From the NCBI RefSeq assembly GCF_014174475.1, contig NZ_JACJUD010000008.1:120514-184513 (forward strand): DNA of 64,000 nucleotides, in the 5' to 3' direction. This stretch comes from Aquipseudomonas ullengensis. Lineage in GTDB: Bacteria > Pseudomonadota > Gammaproteobacteria > Pseudomonadales > Pseudomonadaceae. Under the pieces are notes generated by a model. That model was not told the DNA's origin and did no database searches. It was given only the letters and a program-made list of their open reading frames with translations. The position numbers and the translations under genes are program-made. Positions 25,830 through 35,449 of the stretch are shown here, piece after piece; within the stretch, counting starts at the first letter, position 1, and each line of letters opens with the position of its first letter.

Positions 25830-26726
25830 ATGGGCATTGCACAGGAATACGAGCCGGCGGAAGTACCCAGCTGGCTCACCTGGGCAATGCAGCGCCCGGG
25901 CCGTTCATGCTTTCTCGAGGTGGACGGTCGGCGCCTGCATTACCTGAGTTGGGGTGAGGAGAGGCCGGAGTGCCCCGTGCTGTTGTTGGTGCACGGCATG
26001 CGTGGTCACGCCCATTGGTGGGATGCCATCGCACCTTATTTCAGCGAAAATTACCGCGTGGTCGCTCTGGACTTATCCGGTATGGGCGACAGCGATCATC
26101 GTCAGAGCTATCCGGAGCAATTCGGTGCCCTGGATATCATCGACCTGATCGAAGGTGCCGGATTCGGCCCGGTGATCGGTGTCGGTCACAGTTACGGTGG
26201 TTCGCGGGTGCTGCGCGCCTGCGCCGACCGTCCTGATCTGTTCACCCGTCTGCTGGTGCTGGACTCGTTCATCGTCTTGCCCGGTGCCGAGATTCCCGTC
26301 GATACCGCCAACACCGCCAGCAAACGTTATTACCCGGATTTGCCCAGCGCCTTGCAGCGTTACCGGCTGATGCCGGAGCAACCGAACCCGGTACTGCCGA
26401 TCCTGGCCAATATCGCCCGCCACTCGCTGCGTGAGGAAGAAGAGGGTTGGGGCTGGAAGTTCGACCTCAACCTGCCGCTCGGCCTTGCCCACGAGGAGTT
26501 TGGCGTCAGCCTGCTGCCCCGCGTGCAGCGACCGGTGGATGTGGTCTATGGCGAATGCAGTCCGGTGGTCAGCCGTCAGGATGCCCAGCAGGCCGTCGAG
26601 CTGTTGCCCCTTGGGCGTGGCCCGTTCGGCATACCCGGAACTTACCATCACATGATGATTGACCAGCCTCTCGCGGTGATTGCGATCTTGCGCGGGTTGC
26701 TGGCCTCTGGAGCGGAACATGAGTGA
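25830..26726 (+). CDS. Alpha/beta hydrolase (paralogue of the gene at 18402)
   Basis: 298 residues with VHGMRGHAHWWD (54-65), DLSGMGDS (81-88), Ser121 in GHSYGG and a C-terminal TYHHMMIDQP. The arrangement mirrors the protein encoded at 18402-19298, so the two arose by duplication. An in-frame GTG at 25824 is an alternative start. The gene overlaps the next crotonase by 8 bases. Being sandwiched between two crotonases suggests it acts on an acyl-CoA or a ring-cleavage product. Exact reaction unknown. Confidence 0.83.
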   Translation: MGIAQEYEPAEVPSWLTWAMQRPGRSCFLEVDGRRLHYLSWGEERPECPVLLLVHGMRGHAHWWDAIAPYFSENYRVVALDLSGMGDSDHRQSYPEQFGALDIIDLIEGAGFGPVIGVGHSYGGSRVLRACADRPDLFTRLLVLDSFIVLPGAEIPVDTANTASKRYYPDLPSALQRYRLMPEQPNPVLPILANIARHSLREEEEGWGWKFDLNLPLGLAHEEFGVSLLPRVQRPVDVVYGECSPVVSRQDAQQAVELLPLGRGPFGIPGTYHHMMIDQPLAVIAILRGLLASGAEHE

Positions 26727-27498
26727 ATTGGTCCTGCAGGAAAGACACGGCGCCGTTGCCGTCGTCACCCTGAACAACGAAAAGACCCGCAATGCGTTGT
26801 CGCGGGACATGCTGTTTGCTCTGGCCGAGTGCCTTGAAGCCTTGAATGAAGATGCGCAAGTACGCGCCATCGTGCTCAAGGGCGCGAATGGGCACTTCTG
26901 CTCGGGCGGTGATGTGTCCGGTATGTCGGCCGAACGGCCGTTGCCGGTGGGACGCGGGCGCATGGTGCTTGGCCATCGGGTGATCCGCGCCGTGGTGGAG
27001 AGCACCAAACCGGTGGTCGCCATGGTCGAAGGCTACGCCGCCGGCGCTGGCTTCTCCCTGGCGACGGCGGCGGATTTCGTGGTGGCCACCCCCAACGCCA
27101 AGTTCGTCTCGTCCTTTGCCAAGGTGGGCCTGATTCCAGACCTCGGTCTGCTCTGGACCCTGCCGCAGCGAGTCGGCCTGGCTCAGGCCAAGCGCATCTT
27201 CTATAGCGCACGCGTGGTGGCCTCGGCCGAAGCGGCGCAGCTGGGCATAGTGGATGAACTCCTGGAGGAGGGCGTCGACCCGCTGGTGCGGAGCCTGGAG
27301 ATCGCCGCCGAGTTCACCGCCAATGCCCCGTTGTCCGTCGCCCTGGTGCGCTCGGCCCTGGCCCGCGGCGTTACCTGTCTCGGCGATGCCCTGGATTACG
27401 AGATGGACAACCAGGCAGCGCTTTATCTGACCAAGGACCATCGGGAGGCCGTGGATGCCTTTCTCAACAAACGTGCGCCGGAGTTCGTCGGTCTCTGA
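26719..27498 (+). CDS. Enoyl-CoA hydratase/isomerase family protein (PaaG-like)
   Basis: 259 residues, crotonase fold: FCSGGDVSGM, YAAGAGFSLATAADFV, then SSFAKVGLIPDLGLLWTLP, where an Asp occurs at the isomerase-type catalytic position as in PaaG/ECI. The start at 26719 overlaps the hydrolase stop and has GGAGCGG upstream. A decayed copy of its last 150 or so bases lies about 1.2 kb downstream (28543-28690). Isomerase is more likely than hydratase, but this is a reading of one loop. Confidence 0.85.
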   Translation: MSELVLQERHGAVAVVTLNNEKTRNALSRDMLFALAECLEALNEDAQVRAIVLKGANGHFCSGGDVSGMSAERPLPVGRGRMVLGHRVIRAVVESTKPVVAMVEGYAAGAGFSLATAADFVVATPNAKFVSSFAKVGLIPDLGLLWTLPQRVGLAQAKRIFYSARVVASAEAAQLGIVDELLEEGVDPLVRSLEIAAEFTANAPLSVALVRSALARGVTCLGDALDYEMDNQAALYLTKDHREAVDAFLNKRAPEFVGL

Positions 27499-27573
27499 GT
27501 CTTAGCGGATGTACGCGCGCACTTTCTGAGTACGCGCGTCGGCCACTCACGACTCGGATTCTCAAATTGAGTC

Positions 27574-28452
27574 ATGACAGAGAAAGAGAGCCTGAAGTTG
27601 AAACCACTACACAGTGCATTGCTGGCCTTTACTTTGAGTGGGCCGGGTATCGCCTATGCAGGCACCCCGCCCAATACCCCGCCGCCCTATACCGTCAGCT
27701 TGCAGGGCACAGCCAATTTTCGCGATCTGGGCGGCTATCTGACCGAGGGTGGCCAGCGTGTGCGCACGGGCATGCTCTACCGCGCTGATGAGCTGTCACG
27801 CCTTAGCGCGACGGATCAGACACACTTGCTAGAGCTGGGCATACGGCAGGTTGTGGACTTTCGTAGCGAGGCAGAGCGGCAGAGAGCCCCGGATCAATTG
27901 CCTGCAAGTATTCGCTACATTCCGATCCCTGTGACGGTGGAGGCTACTGCGGTGGGTGATATCCAGCAGCGCATCTTTGCGCCGGATAACACGGCGGCCG
28001 CCATGAGCGATTTTCTGCAGTCCGCCTACCGCGATTTCATCGTCATCTATACGCCGCAATATCGGCAGTTCATGCAAGGGCTGCTGGACGGCCAGGAGTA
28101 TCCGCAGGTATTTCACTGTACGGCCGGCAAGGATCGTACGGGTATGGCCGCCGCCTTGGTGCTGACGGCTATTGGGGTGCCGCGCGAGACCATCCTGCAG
28201 GATTATTTGGCCTCCAATCGTCTCACCACTGAACGCGTCAATCAGCGTGTCGAGGCGATGGTCGCGCACAGCGGCGGCCAGGCCAATCGTGAGGCGCTGA
28301 CAACCCTATTGCAGGTGCAGCCGGTGTTTCTGCAGGCCACCTATACAGCCATCGACCAGCAGTACGGCAGTATCGACAACTACCTGACGCAAGGTTTGGG
28401 CATCGGCCCGGCGCAGCGGCAGATCCTGCGGCAAAAACTGCTGGAGCCATAG
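27574..28452 (+). CDS. Secreted tyrosine-protein phosphatase (Y_phosphatase3 / PF13350 family)
   Basis: 292 residues. An N-terminal signal peptide ends near AYAG (about residue 30). The family strand TANFRDLGGYLTEGG and the P-loop HCTAGKDRTG with nucleophile Cys182 are intact. These enzymes dephosphorylate phosphotyrosine or phosphoinositides, or act on small phosphates; some are exported. A TTG at 27598 with a purine-rich stretch in front is an alternative start. It has no obvious link to CoA chemistry and no copy of the shared box in front of it, so it may be an unrelated insertion in the cluster. Confidence 0.82.
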   Translation: MTEKESLKLKPLHSALLAFTLSGPGIAYAGTPPNTPPPYTVSLQGTANFRDLGGYLTEGGQRVRTGMLYRADELSRLSATDQTHLLELGIRQVVDFRSEAERQRAPDQLPASIRYIPIPVTVEATAVGDIQQRIFAPDNTAAAMSDFLQSAYRDFIVIYTPQYRQFMQGLLDGQEYPQVFHCTAGKDRTGMAAALVLTAIGVPRETILQDYLASNRLTTERVNQRVEAMVAHSGGQANREALTTLLQVQPVFLQATYTAIDQQYGSIDNYLTQGLGIGPAQRQILRQKLLEP

Positions 28453-28472
28453 AGTCGGCGCGCTCCTCAGCT

Positions 28473-28548
28473 CGTGCCTGCGCTCAGCCACCTGTCGCGC
28501 AGGCGGTTGAGGTCGGCGAAGGTCTTCAGGCAGTCGCCCATATCGCCT
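28473..28548 (-). pseudogene. Possible orphan C-terminal coding fragment
   Basis: Read on the minus strand, this stretch gives about 25 residues (GDMGDCLKTFADLNRLRDRW and a short tail) ending in a TGA, with protein-like composition. No start or upstream body remains: the hydratase remnant abuts it. I do not recognise the family. It may be chance coding, so confidence is low. Confidence 0.25.
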
Positions 28549-28690
28549 TGGTGCACTCGGCCTTACCTGTCTCGGCGATGCGCTGGATTACGAGATGGAC
28601 AACCAGGCAGCGCTTTATCTGACCAACGACCATCGGGAGGCCGTGGATGCCTTCCTCAACAAACGTGCGCCGGAGTTCGTCGGCCGGTAA
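28543..28690 (+). pseudogene. Remnant of an enoyl-CoA hydratase 3' end (duplicate of 27338-27498)
   Basis: From 28563 the sequence matches the end of the crotonase at 26719-27498 almost base for base for about 125 bases, starting at TTACCTGTCTCGG, to a stop TAA at 28688-28690. Upstream it still resembles the gene (CGCCTTGGTGCACTCGGCC), but 13 bases are missing, which breaks the frame. No start remains. It is the tail of a lost second copy, or a partial duplication kept by recombination. A terminator follows at 28723. Confidence 0.85.
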
Positions 28691-28722
28691 GCCAGGGCAG
28701 CAGTAGCTCCTGGCATCCCGAC

Positions 28723-28757
28723 AAGGCCCCGGCTCAGACCCGGGGCCTTCGCTTTTC
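28723..28757 (+). terminator. Rho-independent terminator
   Basis: AAGGCCCCGG pairs with CCGGGGCCTT around a 7-base loop, followed by CGCTTTT. It lies after the hydratase remnant, so it probably once ended that gene's operon. Confidence 0.82.
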
Positions 28758-28819
28758 CGATGCTCGTATTTCATGGCTAGTGCCGCAGGAAAGCGGCAAA
28801 CACAGTAGGGAGAGAACAG

Positions 28820-29890
28820 ATGACCTTGCGCGTGATCGTTTGCTACACCGGCGGCGTCGGCCGCGAACTGGTGCGCCAGCTGCTGCATAACCCGGCCTTC
28901 GAACTGGTCGGCGTGCTGGTGCACAGCGCGGACAAGGAGGGGCTGGACGTCGGCGAAATCGTTGGAGTCGACCCGGTCGGCCTCAAGGCCACGCGTGATC
29001 TTGCCGCGCTTACGGCCCTGCGGGCTGATGTGATGTCCTGGCACGGGCTGAAGTGGGAGCCAGAGGTCATCGCGCGCTTTCTCCGCGCCGGCACCAGCGT
29101 CTATTCCGGCATCGGTGGTTGGTATCTGCCGAGCCAGCCAGAACACCAGATGCTGCAGGAGGCAGCCGCGCAGGGTGGTGCGGCTCTGGTTGCCGGCGGC
29201 AACATTCCTGGCCTGATCAGCGATGTACTGCCGCTGTTCTGCTCGGGTTATTCCAGCAATATCCGCATGGTCAGGGCCAGGCAGCGCAACTACATCCCCC
29301 ACTATCCCTCCGCGGTGCAGATGGGCCAGTACCTGGGTATTGGCCAGCCCTTGCCCGCAGCAGCTTTCGATCCATCGGCGGCCCCTTCGGAGATAGACAA
29401 ACTGTGGATGTGGGGCATCGCCCAGTCCGCCGCTCTGGTGGCCCAGGGGTTGGGCGTAGCGATGGATGAACTGCGCCTGACCAACAAGGAATTTGGGGCC
29501 TCGCCAGCCGATATGGTTCTGCAACCCAGTGGGCTTGCCGTGGCCAAGGGCACCGCCGCCGGTGTGCGCTGGACCTTCACCGCCTTCACCGGTGGTCAGC
29601 CGTTCTACGAGCTGATCAACGAGCAGACGGTGCGCCTGGATATCGGCGCGGGGTGGCGCGATGTGGAGGATGCCCCCAACTGGCGCGTGGTCATCGAGGG
29701 CTCACCGACCATCCAGTGCGAACTGGGTCTGGTGGCCGATCCCGCTGCGCCAGATCATGTTGCCGCTCTGAATGCTGCCCGTGCGCTGAACTTCCTAGCA
29801 CGCATTGCGGCAGCGGCGCCTGGCTGGCGCAGTGTGCTGGACCTGCCAGCACCGGTTGGGACTCTGGCTGCGCGTCGCCCTGGCTTATGA
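28820..29890 (+). CDS. NAD(P)-binding DapB-like (dihydrodipicolinate reductase/amine dehydrogenase-like) protein
   Basis: 356 residues. The N-terminal Rossmann start VIVCYTGGVGRELV (5-18), VLVHSADKEGLDVGEIVG and GGNIPGLISDVLP are as in a family of DapB/2,4-diaminopentanoate dehydrogenase-like proteins that often occur near steroid and terpenoid catabolic genes in actinobacteria. The reaction of that group is not settled; a carbonyl or imine reduction is likely. AGGGAGAGAA precedes the ATG. It stands alone between two terminators, and no copy of the shared box is seen upstream. Confidence 0.75.
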   Translation: MTLRVIVCYTGGVGRELVRQLLHNPAFELVGVLVHSADKEGLDVGEIVGVDPVGLKATRDLAALTALRADVMSWHGLKWEPEVIARFLRAGTSVYSGIGGWYLPSQPEHQMLQEAAAQGGAALVAGGNIPGLISDVLPLFCSGYSSNIRMVRARQRNYIPHYPSAVQMGQYLGIGQPLPAAAFDPSAAPSEIDKLWMWGIAQSAALVAQGLGVAMDELRLTNKEFGASPADMVLQPSGLAVAKGTAAGVRWTFTAFTGGQPFYELINEQTVRLDIGAGWRDVEDAPNWRVVIEGSPTIQCELGLVADPAAPDHVAALNAARALNFLARIAAAAPGWRSVLDLPAPVGTLAARRPGL

Positions 29891-29896
29891 CATTGG

Positions 29897-29921
29897 GGCC
29901 TGGAGACGCTCAGGCCTTTTT
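29897..29921. terminator. Rho-independent terminator
   Basis: GGCCTG and CAGGCC enclose an 8-base loop and are followed by TTTTT. It serves the DapB-like gene; the opposite seven-gene operon ends just beyond it. Confidence 0.85.
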
Positions 29922-29950
29922 AGCGCCAACGCAGATGTCTGATGTGATGA

Positions 29951-30445
29951 TCAGTCAGGATTGATCAGTAGCGGCCAGGGCGTGTAGTCGTGTTTGAACG
30001 AGGGCTGCTGGTAAAGCTTCCCCGTTGAAGGAATGCTGCCCCGGTAGAAGGGGACGAAACGGCGACTGACGAAATGCCAGCCGCCTGGGCAGCGTTCCAG
30101 GACGTCCTCGTACAGGCCAAAGCAGCAGGCCAGCTCCTCCTTGTCCTTGAAGCGCAGCAGTTCGGTGATGCTCCAACTGGCCCGTGCCCGATCGCCGTCC
30201 ACATCTATCACTCCAGCGGAGGCCGTCTGGCAGATGAACTGGATGGGCGCGAGCGTGGTGGTGAGAATTTCGGCGATGGTCTGACGGCCGATGATGTCGG
30301 GCGCGTAGAACGCGGACAGGATGCCGTTTTCGGCGTAGGTGGCGGCTGCTGCCCAGGCATCGAGACGCATGATCGCGTGGCTGTAGGCGGCGGTCAGTTT
30401 CTGGATGTTCAATTCGTCTATCAGGCGCTGTGTACTGGTGGTCAT
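29951..30445 (-). CDS. SnoaL-like / NTF2-fold protein
   Basis: 164 residues with the NTF2-like pattern: an N-terminal helix pair (INIQKLTAAYSHAIMRLDAW region), TYAENGIL, a DGDRARASWSITEL strand and VSRRFVPFYRG. The fold includes ketosteroid isomerase, polyketide cyclases and the small subunits of ring-hydroxylating dioxygenases. As the last gene in an operon directly after a Rieske oxygenase, it may be an accessory subunit or an isomerase/dehydratase on the hydroxylated product. No catalytic dyad can be assigned with confidence. Confidence 0.78.
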   Translation of the reverse strand: MTTSTQRLIDELNIQKLTAAYSHAIMRLDAWAAAATYAENGILSAFYAPDIIGRQTIAEILTTTLAPIQFICQTASAGVIDVDGDRARASWSITELLRFKDKEELACCFGLYEDVLERCPGGWHFVSRRFVPFYRGSIPSTGKLYQQPSFKHDYTPWPLLINPD

Positions 30446-30480
30446 GGGCTTGCCTCATGGGGAATCGGTGGCCGGCTGTC

Positions 30481-31494
30481 TTACATGTCGTCTTCCATGA
30501 CCTGCAGCGGGCCGCGCGGATAGCCTTCGGCTTCGTAGAACTGTGCGCACCACTCGCGCAGGGCGCGATAGCCGACGACATCGCGCTTGGCGAAGATCGG
30601 CTGCTGGCGGAACTTCTGGTGGCGCCACATGCGCGCATCTTCCTCGAACAGCTCCTCGGTCTGTGCCGACAGTTCGCGCAGATGCTGGGGCATGATGTCC
30701 GGGGAGACCGGGTCGCGCGGGAAGTAGTAGCTGACCCGCAGGTCGGAGGTGTCGTCGTCCACCGGGGTGCAGGACAGCACCAGGCGGCGACCCAGTACGC
30801 CGTGCTCGAAGATGGTGAAGGACAGGCCCACCCCGGCGTTGCGCGCATGCAGGCGCAGGGCAATTTCTTTGGTGCGCTTGCTGAGAAAGCCCATCTGCGA
30901 CTTCCAGACCGGGGTGCTGGTGTCGAAGTTGAGCAGCACCGGGTCTTCCGGGGCGTTGTGGGTATAGCGAAAGTGCGCGGTGTCCGCGGCATTCTCGGTC
31001 ATCAGCTGCGGATGGATGCGCTCGCCCGGCTTGAACACGATGTTGTCCGGGTAGCAGGGATAGAAGCCCGTGGGCTCGGCCGGCAGCTCCGGGTTGGCGA
31101 ACAGGTCCGGCAGCTCCCAGCCTTCGCGGGGCGCGCCGCCGGCCGGGTCGTGCCAGAGGAAGATGATGCCGTGGCGCTCGAGCGCATGGTACTTGCGCAT
31201 CTTTTTGGGGATCTTGCGCTCCTCACCGGGGATCAGGGCGTTCTGCCCCTCGGTGCCCCACTCCCAGCCGTGGTAGGGGCAGGCGATGCAGTCGCCCTTG
31301 ACCTTGCCGCCGTAGCCCAGGTGGGCGCCCATGTGCGGGCAGTGGGCATCGAGCACCGACAGCTCGCCTGCGTCGGTGCGGAAGGCGACCATGTCGTGAC
31401 CGAAGTATTTCAGCGGTTTCACGCCGCCAGGGGGGATCTCGCCACTCCAGCCGATCTGGAACCAGCCGGTGGGCTTCATCGAGAGATTGAGCAT
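30481..31494 (-). CDS. Rieske non-heme iron oxygenase, KshA-like
   Basis: 337 residues. The Rieske cluster ligands are Cys52, His54, Cys72 and His75 (CPHMGAH and CPYHGWEW). The mononuclear iron site fits Asn168, Asp171, His174 and His179 in the ENAADTAHFRYTH region. Spacing and the short C-terminal domain resemble KshA-type 3-ketosteroid 9-alpha-hydroxylase oxygenases, which act on bulky alicyclic ketones or CoA esters as trimers. No reductase gene is nearby. A perfect AGGAGG precedes the ATG. A frameshifted remnant of a second Rieske gene lies at 33813-33885. Confidence 0.88.
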   Translation of the reverse strand: MLNLSMKPTGWFQIGWSGEIPPGGVKPLKYFGHDMVAFRTDAGELSVLDAHCPHMGAHLGYGGKVKGDCIACPYHGWEWGTEGQNALIPGEERKIPKKMRKYHALERHGIIFLWHDPAGGAPREGWELPDLFANPELPAEPTGFYPCYPDNIVFKPGERIHPQLMTENAADTAHFRYTHNAPEDPVLLNFDTSTPVWKSQMGFLSKRTKEIALRLHARNAGVGLSFTIFEHGVLGRRLVLSCTPVDDDTSDLRVSYYFPRDPVSPDIMPQHLRELSAQTEELFEEDARMWRHQKFRQQPIFAKRDVVGYRALREWCAQFYEAEGYPRGPLQVMEDDM

Positions 31495-31576
31495 TTTTCC
31501 TCCTTTTTGTTATTGGCTTGTGGCGAAGGCGAACGCAGCAGCCAGCCCGCCTTCCCTGGCAGCGCGCTGTGCCAAG

Positions 31577-33784
31577 TCAGCTGCGCGAGCGCGGCATGCC
31601 CAGGCCCTGTTCGGCGATCAGGCTGCGGTGGATCTCGCTGGTGCCACCGTAGATGGTCATGCCGATGGACTGGCGGTAGCCCAATTCGATCAGGCCGACA
31701 CCATGCTCACCACGCAACAGCGAGAAGGGCGCGCACAGCTCCATCAGGTCTACCGCGTCGCGCTGGTACTGCTCGGTGGAGAACAGTTTGGACATGGGCC
31801 CGTAGGCTGCGCGGTTCGGCGTTTGCGCCTGGACCGACCAGGTGGCGCGGTAGCAAAGGTCGCGAGCGATGGTGGTATGCACCGCGACCTTGGCCAGGCG
31901 GCGGCGCACGTCCTGTTCACCCAGACGGCCGTGCTCGCGGGCCCAGTCCACGGCGTGGCGGTACATGTTCCAGAAGCTGATGCGGTACTGGTCGCCGCTG
32001 TGCTCCAGCTCCAGGGTGGCGGCCATTACCGAGGTGCCGGCGTTGATTCCACCAACCCGGTAGCGATCAGGCAGGCGCACGCCGCTCAGGTAGGTGATGT
32101 TGGTGCGCTCGTCCTGCACGGTGTACACCGGGTGTACCTCGATGCCGGGCAGGTTCATGGGCACCAGGAACAGGGTCAGGCCGGCGTGCTTGGGCGCGTC
32201 TGGATCGGTACGTGCGAGCAGAAAGCAGTAATCGGCCAGGTTCGCCGCAGTGGTGAAGATTTTCTGCCCCTCGATCAACCAGTCGCCGTCGGCGGTCTGC
32301 GTGGCGCGAGTCTTGGCGGCGAATACATCGGAGCCGCACGAGGGTTCGCTGAAGCCCAGGCAGGCCAGCGCCTCGCCTCGGGCGAAGCGGGGCAGGGCTT
32401 CGGCCTTGGTTTCTTCAGTGGCAAAACGCATGACGATCTGCGCCACTTGATTAGTGATGGGGCCGGTGATGCGCTGCCAGTTGAAGGACTCGAAGACTTC
32501 CTGCAGGGCGTGCATGTCGAAGGCGGTCTTGCCACGGCCGCCCCATGCTTCGGGCCAGTGCGGGAACAGCAGTCCGGCCTCGGCCAACTGGCGGTTGAAG
32601 CCGGCGTGGTAGCCATCCACCGAGTGGTGGGCGTGGGCCTTCAACTCGTCGCTCAGGTTGCTCTCGAAGAAGGCGCGGACTTCTTCGGCGAAGCGCGCCG
32701 CCGCGTCGCCGTAGCCGAACTCCTGGGAGACATTGCCGGCGTCAGGCAGGGGCACATCGGCTTCCCGGTTCCACAGGCGATCGGCGATGAGGTCCAGCTC
32801 CCGCGCCGGATCGCCGGCCAGCAGGGACCAGGCGCGCGCGCGTCGGTAGTGGAGCTGGATGTCGTATTCCAGGGACACGCCGTAGCCGCCGAAACTGTGC
32901 AGGGCGCGGGCCACGGCGCGAGTGACGGATTGTCCGGCCCACCACCAGGCCATGCAGACCAGAGCGGCGGCATCCGCTTCGTTGTGTGCAATGGCCGCGA
33001 CGGCGTGCCAGAGCAATAGTTGCGCGCCATCCACTTCGGTCAGCGCGTCGGCCAGCGGGTGGGCGATGCCCTGGAAGCTGCCGATGGCTTTGCCGAACTG
33101 CTTGCGTTCGCAGGAGTAGTCCGCGGCCAGCTGGATGGCCTGGCGGGCAAGGCCGGCCAGCATGGCGCCCTTGAGTAGCTTCCACTCCTCGATGGCGGCG
33201 AGGAAGGCCCGCCGCGCGCTGTCACTGGAGGCCAGATGCTGGCGTTCCAGGCTGGCCAGTTGTGTGGCGTCCAGGACCAGGCAGCTATCGCTGCCGAGGT
33301 TCGCCTGAGGTTGGCGCAGGGCCTCGCCACGCAAGGCGAAGACCCGCTTGCCATCCAGGGCCAGTACCGCTTCGGCAGCCCCTGCGCCCGGCAGTACCAG
33401 GGGAGCTGCGCCGTCCAGTGGCTGTGGCAGCAGGCAGACCACTGCGCCCTGGCTGATGCGCGCCAGCAAGTCGGCGGCCTCGGGGCTGTCCAGCTGGGAC
33501 AGCAGGCGCGCCGCCGGCAAGCTTTCGGCCAAGGGCACCGAAGCCAGGTGGCGTCCCGCTTCCTCGGCCACCAACAGGGCTTCGAGCAGGCCCATATCGC
33601 TGCCACCGGCTTCGGCCGGCGCACGCATCATGGGAATGCCCAGCTTCACCAGTTGCTCCCACAGGCGGGGATCAAAACCGTTGGCCTCGGCCTCGCGCAC
33701 GCGAGTCGGCGTGGATTCACTGGAGAACAACCGAGCGACTGTATCGCGCAGCATCAGTTGTTCTTCGGTAAATGACAGATTCAT
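31577..33784 (-). CDS. Fused two-domain acyl-CoA dehydrogenase (small-type + large-type)
   Basis: 735 residues, about twice an ordinary ACAD. Residues 1 to about 338 form one ACAD unit (start LSFTEEQLMLRDTVARLF; RKQFGKAIGSFQGIAH; SFGGYGVSLEYDIQLHYRR). A linker near 339-355 leads to a second unit (about 356-735) with EPSCGSDVFAAKTRA, GQKIFTTAA and IYGGTSEIHRSLIAEQ. The canonical MCAD catalytic Glu (Y-E-G) is Gly (Y-G-G) in the second unit. This is the arrangement of the paired, heteromeric ACADs of steroid degraders joined in one chain. It introduces a 2,3-double bond in a bulky acyl-CoA. Confidence 0.88.
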   Translation of the reverse strand: MNLSFTEEQLMLRDTVARLFSSESTPTRVREAEANGFDPRLWEQLVKLGIPMMRAPAEAGGSDMGLLEALLVAEEAGRHLASVPLAESLPAARLLSQLDSPEAADLLARISQGAVVCLLPQPLDGAAPLVLPGAGAAEAVLALDGKRVFALRGEALRQPQANLGSDSCLVLDATQLASLERQHLASSDSARRAFLAAIEEWKLLKGAMLAGLARQAIQLAADYSCERKQFGKAIGSFQGIAHPLADALTEVDGAQLLLWHAVAAIAHNEADAAALVCMAWWWAGQSVTRAVARALHSFGGYGVSLEYDIQLHYRRARAWSLLAGDPARELDLIADRLWNREADVPLPDAGNVSQEFGYGDAAARFAEEVRAFFESNLSDELKAHAHHSVDGYHAGFNRQLAEAGLLFPHWPEAWGGRGKTAFDMHALQEVFESFNWQRITGPITNQVAQIVMRFATEETKAEALPRFARGEALACLGFSEPSCGSDVFAAKTRATQTADGDWLIEGQKIFTTAANLADYCFLLARTDPDAPKHAGLTLFLVPMNLPGIEVHPVYTVQDERTNITYLSGVRLPDRYRVGGINAGTSVMAATLELEHSGDQYRISFWNMYRHAVDWAREHGRLGEQDVRRRLAKVAVHTTIARDLCYRATWSVQAQTPNRAAYGPMSKLFSTEQYQRDAVDLMELCAPFSLLRGEHGVGLIELGYRQSIGMTIYGGTSEIHRSLIAEQGLGMPRSRS

Positions 33785-33812
33785 GGGTAGGCCTCGATGT
33801 GGGTGGGGGCGG

Positions 33813-33885
33813 TCACAGCTCGCTCTCCATGACCGTCAGCGGTCCCTGGGGGGTAGCCCTTGGTCTCAACAACTGGGCACACCCC
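33813..33885 (-). pseudogene. Remnant of a second Rieske oxygenase C-terminus
   Basis: On the minus strand this 111-base gap encodes, with two frameshifts, C-A-Q then E-T-K-G-Y-P then Q-G-P-L-T-V-M-E-S-E-L-stop. That parallels the intact Rieske ending (C-A-Q-F-Y, E-A-E-G-Y-P, R-G-P-L-Q-V-M-E-D-D-M). Only about 25 codons are left. It suggests a former Rieske gene between the ligase and the fused ACAD gene, lost by deletion. Confidence 0.7.
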
Positions 33886-33895
33886 TGTCAGGCCC

Positions 33896-35441
<1,546 letters not shown>

Positions 35442-35449
<8 letters not shown>

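Noticed and set aside
30430..33019. Two overlapping plus-strand open frames of 516 codons opposite the Rieske and fused ACAD genes
   Set aside because: They run across the boundary between two real genes and show the composition of antisense GC-rich DNA without motifs or ribosome sites.
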